Positions 12,301 to 24,645 of a stretch of DNA of 64,000 bases are shown here, in pieces (position 1 is the first letter of the stretch; every line of letters starts with the position of its first letter). Made by a program: the position numbers and the translations under genes. The notes beneath the pieces were generated by a model, which was not told the origin of the DNA, made no database searches, and saw only the letters and a list, made by a program, of their open reading frames with translations. The DNA comes from Mycteria americana (Eukaryota > Chordata > Aves > Ciconiiformes > Ciconiidae), in NCBI RefSeq assembly GCF_035582795.1, contig NC_134369.1, forward strand, positions 59,892,001 to 59,956,000, in the 5' to 3' direction.

Positions 12301-13907
12301 TTCTAAAGACAGTCTGCCCCTAAAGTCATCTCACATACATTATTTTCTTTGCTCAAACTGTAGCTTTTCTTACTCTTAACAGTCAACAGCATGGACTTTG
12401 ATGTGGAATATCAATTATCTTTTAGTGAGACATTACTTTGACCACATTAGCTTAAATGCTATACAAATGATCTTTGATTAGCTTTAAGAGACAACAAGAG
12501 AAATAGCGTGTATTTGCCATCCTTAAGCAGATTATGTGCCACACGAAACTTTTCATAAACAAAAAATGTTTTGTCAAACATTTAAGCTGCTTTTTGCATA
12601 ATAGATATCTCATGCTTTAAGTGATGTTACACCACTGCATTTTATATACATTCTTCAGTTGTGCTTGCATCACTTTGATATCAGTGTACATGTATGCATC
12701 AATCACTGAGAAGCGGTTCTGAAATACTGGACACATGGCAGTAAAAATCCAGGGTTTCATTCCAGAAAACTGTATTTCAGGGTTTTTTTAATTAATGTTG
12801 TGACCACATAACCTCTCACATAATACTACTAGTGCAGGATTAGTCAATGAAAATGATGGCACTAGTCATAGTGATAGTTTAGCTATCTGATTAAGTACTG
12901 CAAGAGCATGAATAGCAGTTGGAAGAATTGGATAATGTTACACAATATTCTGCTAAGAACTCTTTAAAAACAGTAGAACTATTTAGGGGTAAAAAGATAT
13001 TATAAAGAAATAAAATTTAGGAGTTCTGTTTGCTCAGGCAGTATACTTTGAGAAAAAAAGTGAAAAGCTGGAAGGTCAAGTGTGGGCTGGCAGCCTAGAA
13101 TAAATAGCACATGGCAAGAAAAGAGAGTTGGCTAAACTATTGTTTCCTGAATTGTGACACCTGGAAGGAAGAATTTTGTTCCTTCCTGATATTAAAGCCA
13201 TTGTTCCTACCCTTCTCCTTGCCTCAAAAGAAGCGCATCTTATTTGGTTTTCACCCACTATTTTCAATTACTTTAGTTCTCAAAATGTATCACTCTGCTC
13301 CTTATACTTGGTAAATTGACACTGTGTTTGAAATATATTAAGTTCTTCAAACACCAAACAGCTATGCAAAATAATTTAACTTTTGTTGACTTAAAACAGT
13401 TAATACAAAAGCTTTGGAACTCTGAAAACGTTAAAGGAGAATAGAATTGCTTTATGTCTTCTGACCTTTCCTATGGCCAAAAAAATGTCTCTAGATCACA
13501 CAATTATGGAAATTCAATACATAGAGTCATATGCTTTTTATGCAGATTGTGCCACAAAAAGCTTTGGATGTTTGGACATCGAGCACTACCTTGACAACAA
13601 CACATCACCATTCACTCACAACATCAATTATGCCTAGAGATCAGTCAGAGTAACAGTTCTATCTTAGAAACTCAATTTAAATCATTACTTCAGAACATGA
13701 TGAAAAGTTCACCCATCTCAAGCCTCCCCATACTCAAATTGTTACCAGATGGGTTTATCTTTGTATTTGAAAGCAATCAAAATAATTACATTAAATAGAG
13801 AACAACAGTTAATCCACGGTCATTGGAAATACAACATATGCAATGGTTTTATTCTGTCAATTAACAATTATATTTTTACTTTGTTTACTGCACACTATAC
13901 ATTTTTC

Positions 13908-14245
13908 AGAGCCATAGATTGTAGATCTCTGCAGGTCACCTAGCCCAACTTCCCACAGGCAAACTTTGGGAGTCTGGCTACCAGTAGCAAGTTGAAAGCA
14001 ATAATTGCATCATCCCTTATCTCCTTGTCCCCAGAATAAACAAATCCAGCTCCCTCAGTCTCTCCTTGTATGGATAAAGGGCTGAAGCAAATGACATCTT
14101 AATAGCCCTCCTTGGATCTCGTTCCAGTTTGTCAACATGTCTCTTGTACTGGTGGGCCCAAAACTGTACAGTATTCCAGATGAAGACTCACCCAATGCCA
14201 AACAAAGGGCAGTAATCACTCCTCTCAACCAACTAAATACATTCA
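13908..14245 (-). mobile_element. Old CR1-like LINE 3' fragment
   Basis: The plus-strand text reads as the reverse complement of a degraded CR1 3' region: an eroded tail near 13908, the GATCTCTGCAGGTCACCTAG-type segment, a CTCCCTCAGTCTCTCCTTG segment and TCTTGTACTGGTGGGCCCAA close to the late-ORF2 consensus. Divergence from the younger copies at 7-9 kb is clear, so this is an older insertion. Confidence 0.75.
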
Positions 14246-14435
14246 TATATATTCATAAGCCTACTGAACTGCGAAATTTTAACAGCAGTTCAAAAAACAG
14301 CAGGAAATTGCTTTAACGATTCAAACCTTTAAGAGCAATACACTTGCTCTATTATTTAGCATCACTGTTTTCACACCTTCCTCAATAATCATAATGAGAA
14401 CAACATATACTATATACTACATTTAAGATGCTTAC

Positions 14436-14692
14436 CTGAATAACTTTGTAGAAATAGGCATACTGTCGAGCTGTGTTTTTATATTGGCTAAAAACATCAT
14501 GTATGGCCTGAGTTGACTGAAGATACTGCACTTCATCTTCTTCAAAATAGAGAGGAGTGTCATATTCATTGGGGAGTGTCTGGATGTAGGGCAGCCAGAA
14601 AGAGCTGGGGTTGGCTCGCTCACAAAGAAGGTGGAATGCCAATGTTATATTGCCCATGGCTTGAAGAATTCGATCTTGAGAATACAGGGATC
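14436..14692 (-). CDS. SETD3: SETD3 exon 6 (residues 140-225)
   Basis: This is the longest visible SETD3 exon (257 bases). It starts after an ATTCAG acceptor, encodes the insert within the SET domain (segments LYSQDRILQAMGN, AFHLLCERANPSSFW, EYDTPLYFEEDEVQYLQ, YKNTARQYAYFYKVIQ) and stops exactly at a codon end before a GTAAGC donor. It differs from human at only a few positions (for example SLYSQ versus PLYSQ, and NPSSFWL versus SPNSFWQ). The next exon would continue with the HPHANKLPL-type segment; I could not find it in the 14.4 kb further downstream, so the actin-binding and catalytic residues of the second half of the SET domain are not in this window. Confidence 0.96.
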
Positions 14693-15214
14693 CTGAATTA
14701 ACCCAGAAAGGTGAGGCACTAAATTAATTGTCCATGGAAAATATAATCCTAGATTTACTTTAAATGAGCGTGATGACAGAACATATAAGAATTTTAAACT
14801 AAAAAAAAAAAGCTTTTCAGGTTTCTAAAATATTTAGCTGCCCACATTGTATTATGCTGCAAGTTATTTGACACAGTAAACGCCTCATGTACAATTGCAT
14901 GACAGAAGACATGAAGAAACTAGAATACTCTCAGTACCTCAGAACATTTTATCTCCAAGTGTTATACAAGCTACATGATATGTGTTCAAAATAACACACA
15001 CAATTCTGGAAGATATCTAGTGCACTCAGCCAGAAACAAAGAGGAAAATTAAATTCTTTCCACTGACACTTCAAGCTTCTAGGTATTCCAAACCTGATGG
15101 TAGGCATGATAAGCAAGTCCTGTAATAAGGGAGATCAGCTAAAAAAAGAAAGTCCCCTATTGGATGATCCCATACATATCAATTTCTTCCTTAAAAATTT
15201 CCTTAAGCTCTTAC
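14693..15214 (-). other. SETD3: SETD3 intron 5
   Basis: Short U2-type intron (522 bases) between exons 5 and 6. I see nothing else in it. Confidence 0.9.
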
Positions 15215-15287
15215 CTAATACTGAATTTTTAGCTGACTCAACTGTCATCAACAGTTTTCTAGGAACCCACAGAAACAACTCTTCAGC
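15215..15287 (-). CDS. SETD3: SETD3 exon 5 (residues 116-139)
   Basis: This 73-base exon follows a good polypyrimidine acceptor (CTTCCTGTAG) and ends at a GTAAGA donor, leaving one base of codon 140. It encodes AEELFLWVPRKLLMTVESAK followed by NSVL, which matches the inner SET-domain segment of SETD3 residue for residue as I remember it. The exon is small and was found by looking for the missing segment between exons 4 and 6; the phase fits on both sides. Confidence 0.95.
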
Positions 15288-16367
15288 CTACAGGAAGGAA
15301 AAAAATGCACAGAGGGTCAGTTAGCATTTATATGATATGCCAAGTGTCTCAAATATACATTGTCTTTAAATTACAGGTTGTTTTCTTTTTTTTTTTAAAA
15401 TCAAAATTATTCTGAATCGAAATTCTTCCTTCTCTTCCACTGCAAATTAAACAAACATGCTATGTTTCACATTGTGGTAACCAAATGTTCCAATCTGCAT
15501 TACACAAAGCTTAAAACAAAGACACTTAGTTTACAACATAAAGTGCTTCAGTTTGGAACTGCTAACATGTAGATTGCCCACACAACCTCAAAGCTACCAG
15601 ACACATTATATTGCTATTAATTACGTGATCAAATATTTTCTTCCAGTAGAGGTTTTTTCACATTGCCCATTCTTATTTTAGAAGAACTGTTCAAGATTTT
15701 TGTCAACCAGTAGTGCTAGCCTTATTAACTATGTGCTACTAAAGCCCTAAAATGAATATAATATGCTCGTTTTCTAATATTCTTTCTACAACAACTGATT
15801 GTTCTTCAAAGCTGTTTCCCATCTGTAAAATCGGAATGGAAAGAGGCAATCTTAAATGCTTACCTTTTAACAGCTAGCTAACTGTGTGTGTCTATATTCC
15901 TTACCTGATGATCAAAAGATATTCTTTACAATTATCAGCTAATTTTGGGTTTTTTTCATTTTCACTGGAAAATAAGTATTGCAAATACCTCTTTCTGAGG
16001 CAAAAAGAGCAGTGCTTTAAAAGAAGGGACATGAAAGAAGAGAAGAGACTAAGTAGTTAGAAAACATGGAAGAGAGGGATACATCAATGGGGTAGAGTAC
16101 TCTGGTAATTAGGTAAAGAGTATAGGCAACATAAAGAAAAAAAAAAAAGACTGATTAAAAATTCACAGTACTACCCAGTAGTCATCAAAAATAATACTCA
16201 ATTTTATCAAGAATTTTATTTCTCAAGCACACAGAGTTGAGCGCATTTCAGAGCAGGAGTTTCATAAGCAGTCAAAAGGGGAAAGGGAAGGTGGTGAGTG
16301 TTTCAGAGCTCTGCAGATAGATTAGAAAATCGTGTTTGGAATGTAAGTCAAATGTTCACATGCTCAC
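15288..16367 (-). other. SETD3: SETD3 intron 4
   Basis: U2-type intron of 1080 bases, AT-rich, with no recognisable repeat family or gene. Confidence 0.9.
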
Positions 16368-16516
16368 CTTTATCTCTCTTGTTGCTTTCAAACCAAACCC
16401 CTCCTCTTCAAAGTTAGCTATTTCAAAACCCTCTGTGGATGCTCCATTTTCAGTTGCCCACTTTATCAGTTCAGGGAAATAGTCATCTCTTTTTCCATCA
16501 AAGACAACAGACAAAC
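16368..16516 (-). CDS. SETD3: SETD3 exon 4 (residues 66-115, start of SET domain)
   Basis: This 149-base exon sits between a TATATAG acceptor and a GTGAGC donor and ends exactly on a codon boundary. It encodes the part of SETD3 that begins the SET domain. Visible cofactor-contact positions agree with the known family: Arg75 in the FDGKREDYF segment and Glu104-Gly105-Phe106 in the FEEEGFGL segment, both reported S-adenosylmethionine-binding residues in human SETD3. A few conservative differences from human are seen (for example ELIKWATENG versus DLMKWASENG). Confidence 0.95.
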
Positions 16517-19500
16517 CTATATACACAATTTATTAAAAAAAATGCAGAAATAAAAGGATCTAGAAAGATAAAGAAGCTCAATATAAAAGCACATGTAAAA
16601 AGCTATCTGCTATCCCACAGCAGTTCTACTTTGAAGTAGCTGAGTCAGAACTGGTCTTTGTTAAGTGTTACTCAATAGTATACAAATGTCATACCCAATT
16701 TTCATCAACTTAAATATTCTGCCAAATTGGCTTACCAGTCATCTTAAAAACACAACCACCTAAACTGAGCTCTGATGAAATATGAAGCTCCCCTCCACTT
16801 TCCCTTTTAAATAAGCTGAGTGAAAATATTTCCCAGCCTAATACTGATGATAAATGCAATCACCACAACATGTTAATACAGACACAAGGAGCAATTTGAG
16901 ACTCAAGCTGCAATTTCATTAATTCAGCACTGGAAATTATGATAAGCAGATTTCAAGCTCCTTCTCTCACATACAAGGCAGTTAGCTTTTTCCTGTAGCA
17001 TACGGATCTACTAAAATAACTAAGGACTGATCATCCTCCTGACATCACAGAGCTCATCCAAATTTTTACACTTGGCTTCTCCAACAGGCACGTGGCCCAC
17101 CAGTGAAATCACAACTCTCATTCATTTCCTCAGCTTTCCCCTTAACCTTCATCTGATTTGAACCTATGCATTATGGTTCCCAGGTATACTCTGCCAGCTT
17201 TTTTTGTACCTCTTTGCCTCTGTGTTGTCTTCAACCCAAACTCTAGTGTCAGCTCACATTAAATGTGTCCAAATGCCCCTGAAATGCTCAGGCCATTTTA
17301 TGAGTAACAAAATGTCATCAGCAAGTTGCTTACATCCAAAGATATTTTGGTTAAGCACAGGTGATAAATACATCTTTAGATTAAAAGGATTTTAAGAAAG
17401 TAGCATTAGTGTATTTGAAATCTCCCCCCCCCCCCCCAAATCACGCATTTCAAGCCCCACAACCAATCAAATCCGCAGTTAACATAAAAGTGCAAGTATC
17501 ATCTAAAACTATAGCCTTTGATGATGCAGTATAAAAACTCAATATTGATAAAGTATTTTTCTGAATGCAGTAAGAATGTGGTATACGGTGTTTTGGCTTT
17601 TTTTTTTTTTTTAAAAAAGCTAGCATTTCTCCTTTATTTCATACTCCCTTCAGTATGCTATTTTCTGTGGAATATATTCAGAACTAAGGCTTCACAAATC
17701 TAGTAAGACTAGTTGCATAGCTTCTACAGAACTTGATAGGTGTTTATACTGTCCAGGACTTTGCCCTTTTGATTTCCAACACTGACTACTGTATAAGGCT
17801 ACTGGAAGCTTTTAACATCCAGCTTGTATTTGGAACCATTCTGTAAGCATCTCTGAAATTCAACCTCTGTTCCTCATATATGATGTGGTCCAATACTTCC
17901 CACATTTTTCCAAATTAAAGAGAAGAGCAGCAGCTGCTTTAAACTACAAGCACTATTGGGGAACAATTTTTTTTCTATACTGAACAAAATATAGCTATAC
18001 TGATGAAATCTATATTGAAAAATTAGCTTTATTTAAAATTTTGCTAATTAGTCAAACAAGGAAAAATTTTAGAAAGTAAAAATACTCAGCTTTCAAATTA
18101 AGAGTTTTCTATAATCAAGATCATTTTAGTTCACATTCTGCAAGCCAGTGTTCTATTCAAGAAAAGCAAAGTATGACACTTTAGGCATTATATATTCATT
18201 TGTACATCTTAGAGCTCCCAAAAGCAATTTATACTTCCTTTGCTAATTGTTTAAAGCTTTTATTAAGCTAGAAAACTGTGTAGTATAAATTACTACGTTC
18301 CATTAAAAAATAGTTTTGAAAGACACCGAACTATTCATACTCACTATGTATGTAAAAATGTTACATTAAAAGCCATTTGTATGTCAACAGTGCTGCGGTT
18401 AGTAGGTTTTGCATCTTTCAAGGAAAAAAATATGTCCTATTAACATAATACTGTTATACTAATTCCACTGCTTCTGCCAGCAGCCATTTTTCCCATGAAT
18501 GTTTCGATCTTTCTGGCACAGAAGAAAGATATAGTGAACAGCCCAACCCCAGTGCTAACTCTGTTCTTGTTAACCTGAATTATGTTTTACCGTACCACAT
18601 GTATTACTTCGTAAAAACCAGGACACGTACCATACGTTTATAGAAGTCACAGGACAGCAAAACAATGAATGAAGTTCACCTCTACAGAGCTACAGGATGC
18701 AGTGACTCAAACAGTATCGTTTATTCTTCCATATGCCCTCTGCCAATAACTGATATTCAGAGGTTTAAAAGTCCTTTCATCAAGTAAGATTCTTATATGT
18801 TAGTCAAAATTATTAAAAACATGCATGAAAAGGACATTTCAAGCCTCTCAGTACAGTATTCTGCTTTTTCAAGCAAGTACATGAACCACTCAAGCTCCAT
18901 TTTAAATGCAGTCTGGCTTTTTTGCCATCACTGCATAAATATCAGAGAAGAAAGAATTGTTATTCCTCTGCCATTAAAATACAACAGTCATAAAAAAAGG
19001 TTAGTTTTACTAAAATTACACGAAAAGCATTTTTTCGAGCATAACTCCAAATAAAAACAAAGCTAATATGAAAATAAAGTATCAACAACAGTGAGTTGTT
19101 GCAGAATGTACCAGAAGAAAACTCTTCCAATCTGAAAAATAAGCATACCTTAAACTTAGGAAAATTGGCAATAAAACTCCATATTAACTGCCATACCATA
19201 AGCATTTCTTTATTTTAATTATGTGCTTGATTTATAGCAGATAGATTTATTAGCTGATATATTTATTTTGTGCATTTATATACATTTATTTTGTCATAAT
19301 TTAATGTCATAACGTTGAATTGCTGAAACTGTTTCCATGCCCAGTAAAGTGTTCAGATTAAAATAAAATACTTATAAAATTAAATTTAAAATGTTCAGAT
19401 TTATAGAGGCAGAGGAGCAGACTATGCAATCAGGAATCAAAAAGGCCTATTATTCTCAAAGGATTTTTACTTCTAGTCCTTCAGATTTTCATCTCATCAC

Positions 19501-19812
19501 AATCTCAAGCTCTTTTTTCTACTTATAGTACAGAATTATCACAGGATCACCTGTCTGTGATATTTACTCAGAATTGTAAGTATTAAAATGGTTAACGCCA
19601 GTGATCATGCCCACCAGAATATTTCAGAAACACTTGCAAGTGTAAAAAGCAACTGCATGTCAGAGAATTAAGATTTTTATCCCAAAATAGGATTGCATAA
19701 TATTTATATAATAACAACAACAAAAAACCCATTCGATTTAGCTGTCAACAGATAATTCTCTAGGCAAATCAATACTCTGAGCCACCCTTATCTTACAGTC
19801 TTTCACATTTAC
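16517..19812 (-). other. SETD3: SETD3 intron 3
   Basis: U2-type intron of 3.3 kb. It contains a C14 run at 17424-17437 and otherwise AT-rich unique-looking sequence without a recognisable gene. Confidence 0.9.
17424..17437. repeat. C14 homopolymer
   Basis: Fourteen C in a row in SETD3 intron 3. Confidence 0.9.
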
Positions 19813-19905
19813 CTTTTTGCTTTTTGCGAATTTTCTCAACAAGTGAACGAATCTGCACATATTCTTCCCATTCCTTACCAGGACCTGGGGTAGGACTGCT
19901 GCATT
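19813..19905 (-). CDS. SETD3: SETD3 exon 3 (residues 35-65)
   Basis: This 93-base exon lies between a TTTCTAG acceptor and a GTAAAT donor. It completes codon 35 and encodes the segment KCSSPTPGPGKEWEEYVQIR, then SLVEKIRKKQK, matching the region before the SET domain in SETD3. It is too short to stand out as an open reading frame, and I found it by translating the stretch between splice sites. Entry and exit are both phase 1, so exon 2 joins exon 4 in frame through it. The preserved phase makes the call secure. Confidence 0.94.
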
Positions 19906-21529
19906 CTAGAAATAAAAACGCCGAATGAAAATGTTTTCTTTAATAAAGTGTATATACATATATTTTAACATGAGAGAAAAGGTCATGGTTTCATACCGAC
20001 TTTAACTGAACCTTAGTACTACTTGTCCTTCAAACATGTTTACATGGTAAACACTATAATCTCCATTGTTATAAATATCCAATTATTTGAAATGTAATTA
20101 ATAGATACTTTTAAAATTTTCACAGTATAACTTGCCTCAAGTTCCTTTTTTTAATATTCTTTCCGATTTTAGAAATACCCAATGTTTAAAAAGCCAGGAA
20201 GAAAAAAAAGGTAAACAACCAGACCATTAAGTAGATAGTCTCTCAGATAAGACAAACAAAAAAAAGTCTCTGTTTTCAATAATCCAAGCAAAACACTCTG
20301 TTTACATTAGCCTGCTTGCCATCATTCTTGCTGTAATGAAAGCAGACGATACTAGCACAAAGCTTACCTTAAGTAACTGAGAAATTTGCTGGTACATACA
20401 TTTGACCTGCCTAGTCAATACTGTTTTCCTAGATGCATGTGTACTGGAAGGACAAGCAAAGGAACATTTAGCCAAGCTTTAGCTGTAGATTATATTCACA
20501 GTGTCTCTGACAATATTCTAAATGCCAGTGTGTGGATTTCTTGATCTAAGCTGCATAAATCCAGCTGGACAGCTGAAGATTACCTTGCTCAACTGATTTG
20601 AAAAATCTTTGCGTTGAATAAAATATGGAAGCTTGACAAAAAGAACAGCTGATACTCGTCTTTGCTTAGAAAATTAGATCTACATTTTATTTTTGGTAGC
20701 AAAGCAAAGGCCAATTGTAGCATAAGCATCAAACTGCTCTGCCAACTCCTTGTCTCCTCTTTGTGAGCAATGCTAAAGGAAAATTCTAATTTTTCTAAGG
20801 CAACATTTAGATGTGTCCAGGATATGAAAATTTGGACTTGTTTTTCACAAGTGTAGCTCAGCACAGTTACTAATGACAGTAGAAAGAGTGAACAGTATTT
20901 TAGCATCATCGTATGACATTATGCTCTGCTTTTCATATTTACTGGAAATAATGGATGAGTTCCAAGTTCCTCAACAAGTGAAACAACCTTTGGTCTATAC
21001 ACAAGAACTAAGCACTACAAAAAGTTTCCAATCAACAACAACAACAAAATTTTTATTTAACCAAGAAAAATATCAGTGCAGTTGAACCAAGTTGTATCGC
21101 TCCTTTCCACAGTTAATTTCTCTACTCTGATACCAGTTCAAAGTACTGTTCAAATGATAAACAGAAACAGTGCAATTCTTGAAGTTTACAAGAAAAACAT
21201 TTTTGACAAAGCTTCAATGTCAGGTAATCTAGAGTAGTTTTTTTTTTAATCTAATCTCCTCCAGTATGTATGGTGGTATTGAGATGTAAAGCCAAAAGCT
21301 ACCAGAAATATGCTATGTCAATACATACACATATAAATAAGCCAATAATGGTATATACTAACAGAGATAGATACTATAAGATACATACTATACGATCGTA
21401 AGCAGGCTGAAGTAGCAAGCTTGGCCACTTACAGGAAATGAATAGAATTCACTGGCTTCAACAAGAGAACGTTTTTGAATGGTCTGCATACCATCCCTTT
21501 TCCCAGAGAGGCATAAAAATGAAACTTAC
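19906..21529 (-). other. SETD3: SETD3 intron 2
   Basis: U2-type intron of 1.6 kb. An open frame of 106 codons on the minus strand (20589-20909) resembles no protein I know and has no coding signature; I treat it as chance. Confidence 0.9.
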
Positions 21530-21639
21530 TTTGCAATAACTCACTAATTAGATTCAACATTTCCTTTGGAGATACTGTCGCTGTGGCTCCTGTACCTGAC
21601 TTCTGAGTTTTTACTCGGCTCTTCTTCCCCATCTTCCAA
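21530..21639 (-). CDS. SETD3: SETD3 exon 2 (first coding exon, residues 1-34)
   Basis: The exon begins after a pyrimidine-rich acceptor ending TTTTAG, carries seven bases of 5' UTR (21633-21639) and starts translation at 21632 in a strong context (A at -3, G at +4). It encodes the basic N terminus starting MGKKSRVKTQ, a hallmark of SETD3, and ends with SELLQ plus one base of the next codon before a GTAAGT donor. The product start is nearly identical to what I recall for mammalian SETD3. The same reading frame continues past the donor into the intron for about 30 codons, which is not coding. Confidence 0.96.
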
Positions 21640-21891
21640 CTAAAACAGATTAAGAAACACACTGTCACCAATTACTAAGAAACAAAATACAATAATGATG
21701 AATGGACAAGATCTTCTCTTATTAGTCACTTAAAAAAAAAAGAAAAAAAAGAGGATGAGGAGTTGTTTGTGGCACATATATATGCGCAAGTATTATTTGT
21801 ATGGCCTGAATGTAAGACAACCATACAGTGCAATCTGAAGCAATATTTCATGTAGTTGCACATTAATTACCTCAGGGTAATTAGAAACTAG

Positions 21892-21945
21892 AACTATCTT
21901 ACTATCTTAGAGAGAACTATCTTACTATCTAACTATCTTAGAGAG
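21892..21945. repeat. Short tandem repeat of AACTATCTT / AGAGAG units
   Basis: The unit AACTATCTTACTATCT plus TAGAGAG occurs once in full; a second copy of its first part is followed by AACTATCTTAGAGAG. It lies just upstream of SETD3 exon 2 in intron 1. Confidence 0.9.
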
Positions 21946-22209
21946 AAAAAAACCCAACCAAACAAAACCCAAACAAATATTCAGCTCACTTGCAAATTCA
22001 GTAGTTGTGAACAAATATTATGGATACTAAAGTATCTATGCTATATAAAACCGGGTTATTTCACTGCACTAAAGTAGTAATTCAAAATGAATAGAAAATT
22101 AGTATTCCATTTCAAAATAAAAATTAAAATATCATATGTATATCTTTACAGCAGCTTCTTGTGGTTCAAGACAACTAGTTAAGGAAAATTTATTTTCAGT
22201 TACCACAAT

Positions 22210-24645
22210 AAATGGAACATCATCCTAGGCTGGTTTTCCAATGTTCAGAGCCCCTTGTTCTCATGGAGGACTTAAATCACACAACATCTACTAGAAGGGC
22301 AGCATAGCAGGGTATGAAATATCCAGGGAATTTCTTGCATGCACTAGGAGCAATTTTTGATGCTGGTGCTGAACAGGCTCCTAGGGGAGAGGCTATGCAG
22401 GATCTGGTGCTCCTGAATAAGGAAGAACTGCTCATGTGTATGATGGCCAACAGCAGCCTTGGATGCAGTAATTGTGAAATGATAGTGTAAGATCTTGAGG
22501 AAAAAAAGGAAGGAACGAAGCAGCTTAAAGACTCTAGATTCACAACAGTAGAGTTGGGGCTTGCTCAGGGAATGGTAAGCAGAATGCCCTGGGAAGCTAC
22601 AAAGGAGCCCATGACAGCCAGTCATCTTCCTGAACTTTCTTCTCGGAGCACAAAAGCAAGCAAGTTTCTTCCCAACATGCAAGAAAATCTGCAGGCACAG
22701 CAGGAGGCCAGCTGACTGTACCTGGGACTCCTCACTGACTGAGCTTAAATGAAACAGAAACATATGCAAAGTGGAAGTGGGGACAGGCAACCAGAGGAGA
22801 ACATAGATGCACTGTCTGGGCAAGCAGAGACTGAATTAGGGAGGCCAAAGCTTGTCTGGAGTTGATACTGAAGAAGGATGTGAAAGGCAAAAAGAAAGGC
22901 TTCTACTGGTATACCATCAGCAAAAGACAGATCGGGGAAAGTGTAATTCAGCTGCTAATCAGGAAGCAACCTAGTAATGAAAGGTACAGAAAAAGTTGAG
23001 GTACCCAACACCTTGGGCATGGTCTTTACCAGCAAGGTCTGCTATCAGGCTTCCCAGGTTTCTGCACCTAGTAGCAAAGCTTGAAGGAGATGAGCTATCA
23101 AGTTAAAGACTCATTAGGTAAGCTGGACCTACACAAGTACATAGGACCAGATAGGAAACATCCAAGGTACTGAGAAAGCTAGCTGATGTTGCTGCAACGC
23201 TGCTGGCTATCATCTTTGAAAAGTCATGGTGATTGCCTATGACAGGAAGCAAGTAACTTAAAAAACAAACAAACAAAACCCAACAGAAAAGCAAAGTGGA
23301 GGCAGGAGGGGATAGAGGATCCAGGAAACTAGATAGTAGTCAGTCTCACCTCATTTGTTGTACAAAACAGAGTGAGTCCTAAAAGGAAGCTATTTACAGG
23401 CACAATGGACATGAATGTGACTGGGATCAGACAACAGACTTCTAAAGGCAAAACATATACAACCAACCTGACTGCCTTCTGAAGAAATAAGTGGCTCTAT
23501 GGACCAGGGAGAATTGGTGATTGCCAGTTGCTTTGACTTAAGCAAGGCTTTTAACACTGTCTTCCACGGCATCCTGGTTATCAAACTGAGGAGACGTGGA
23601 CTGAATAGGTGGACAAGGCAGACAAAAAATTCCTTGGATCATGAGGTTCAAAGGGTTGTGGTCAATAATTGTAAGTCTAACTGCCAAATGGTTAGATTCA
23701 GTATTCCTCGGTGGTCAATACTGGTCAACATCTTCATCAGATTTGGATGCTAGGACAGAAAGCATCGTCAGCAAATTTACAGATGATATAAAACACGGAA
23801 AGCAGTCAACATGTTGGATGGCAGGGCCACCATTCAGAGGGACCTCAAGAAACTGGAGGAAGTGGCCAACAGGAACTTTATAAAGTTAAACAAAGACAAA
23901 TGTAAAGTGTCCTGCATTTGGGAAGGAAAAAACCCTATACAGCATTACAGCTGCAGACTGGACAGGCAGCAGCTCTGCAGAAAAGGACTTGGAGATTCTA
24001 GTGGACAGCAAGTTGAACATAAGCCAGCAGTGCACCCTTAAAGCAATGAAAACTAACCGTAGTTTGAGCTGCATAAGCAAGAGCATAAACAGCAGGTCAA
24101 GGGAATTAATTATTCCCTTCTGCTTGGCACTGGTGAAGCCACATCTAGAGTACTGTACAGTTTTGGGCTGTTCAGCACAGGAGGAGTACCTGGAGCATGT
24201 ACCTGGCAAACTGGAGCATGTCCAGAGGAAGGCCATTAAAACAGAAAAAGGGCTGACACGTGAAAGACATGATGAGGGAGTTGGGTTTGTTCAGTCTGGA
24301 GAAGAAAAGGAGCCCACTACTGCCTTCACCTATGTAATGGGGAGTTATACAAAGGGTGGAGGCAGATTCTTCTCAGGCAGGCACAGCAAAAAGTGAACAG
24401 GCAACAGTCACCTGACGCTGCAAGGGAAATTCCAAATAGATCTAAGGAGACTCCTCACCATGAGGCTGGCTGAGCACTGGAACAGGATGGAGATTTAACA
24501 GCATCTCCAAGGAACCCTGGAGAATTTAAAAATTTGACTCGGCAAGGCCCTAAGCAACCTGATTTAACTTTGAAGTTAAAGCAGAAAATTGAGCCTCTCT
24601 ATCTCCAGAGGTTCCTTCCCATCTACATTTTTCTATGATTCTACA
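22210..24645 (+). mobile_element. CR1 LINE, 2.4 kb, plus strand
   Basis: The plus strand encodes a decayed ORF2 from the endonuclease region (LVLMEDLNHT-like near 22250) through reverse transcriptase (FDLSKAFNTVFHGILVIKLR, where SKAFDTV is the CR1 signature; KFTDDIKHG corresponds to the catalytic FADD box with its Ala changed to Thr; LNISQQCTLKAMKTNRSL; LALVKPHLEYC) to the 3' end, where TTTCTATGATTCTA (about 24630-24643) is the CR1 terminal repeat. Frames are interrupted several times. It lies antisense to SETD3 transcription within intron 1. The 5' boundary is approximate. Confidence 0.88.
23989..24396 (+). pseudogene. CR1 ORF2 remnant, C-terminal part
   Basis: A 135-codon frame within the CR1 copy at 22210-24645, with the late-ORF2 segments ILVDSKLNISQQC, INSRSRELIIPFCLALVKP and HLEYCTVLG. 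It continues into a shifted frame and is a decayed retroelement fragment. Confidence 0.85.

Larger units (their letters stand above)
1..14435 (-). other. SETD3: SETD3 intron 6 (partial; no exon found)
   Basis: This stretch lies 3' of SETD3 exon 6. I looked on the minus strand for the expected next exons (the WDMCNH and FYGTRSNAEF segments of the family) and saw neither, so I treat it as one long intron that continues off the left edge. It is AT-rich and holds CR1 LINE fragments at 7190-9640 and 13908-14245, a G-rich tract at 1037-1061, a CA repeat at about 2402-2438, and an unexplained GC-richer patch at 5181-5580. Short open frames elsewhere look like chance. Careful alignment could still reveal a short exon that I missed. 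Confidence 0.7.
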
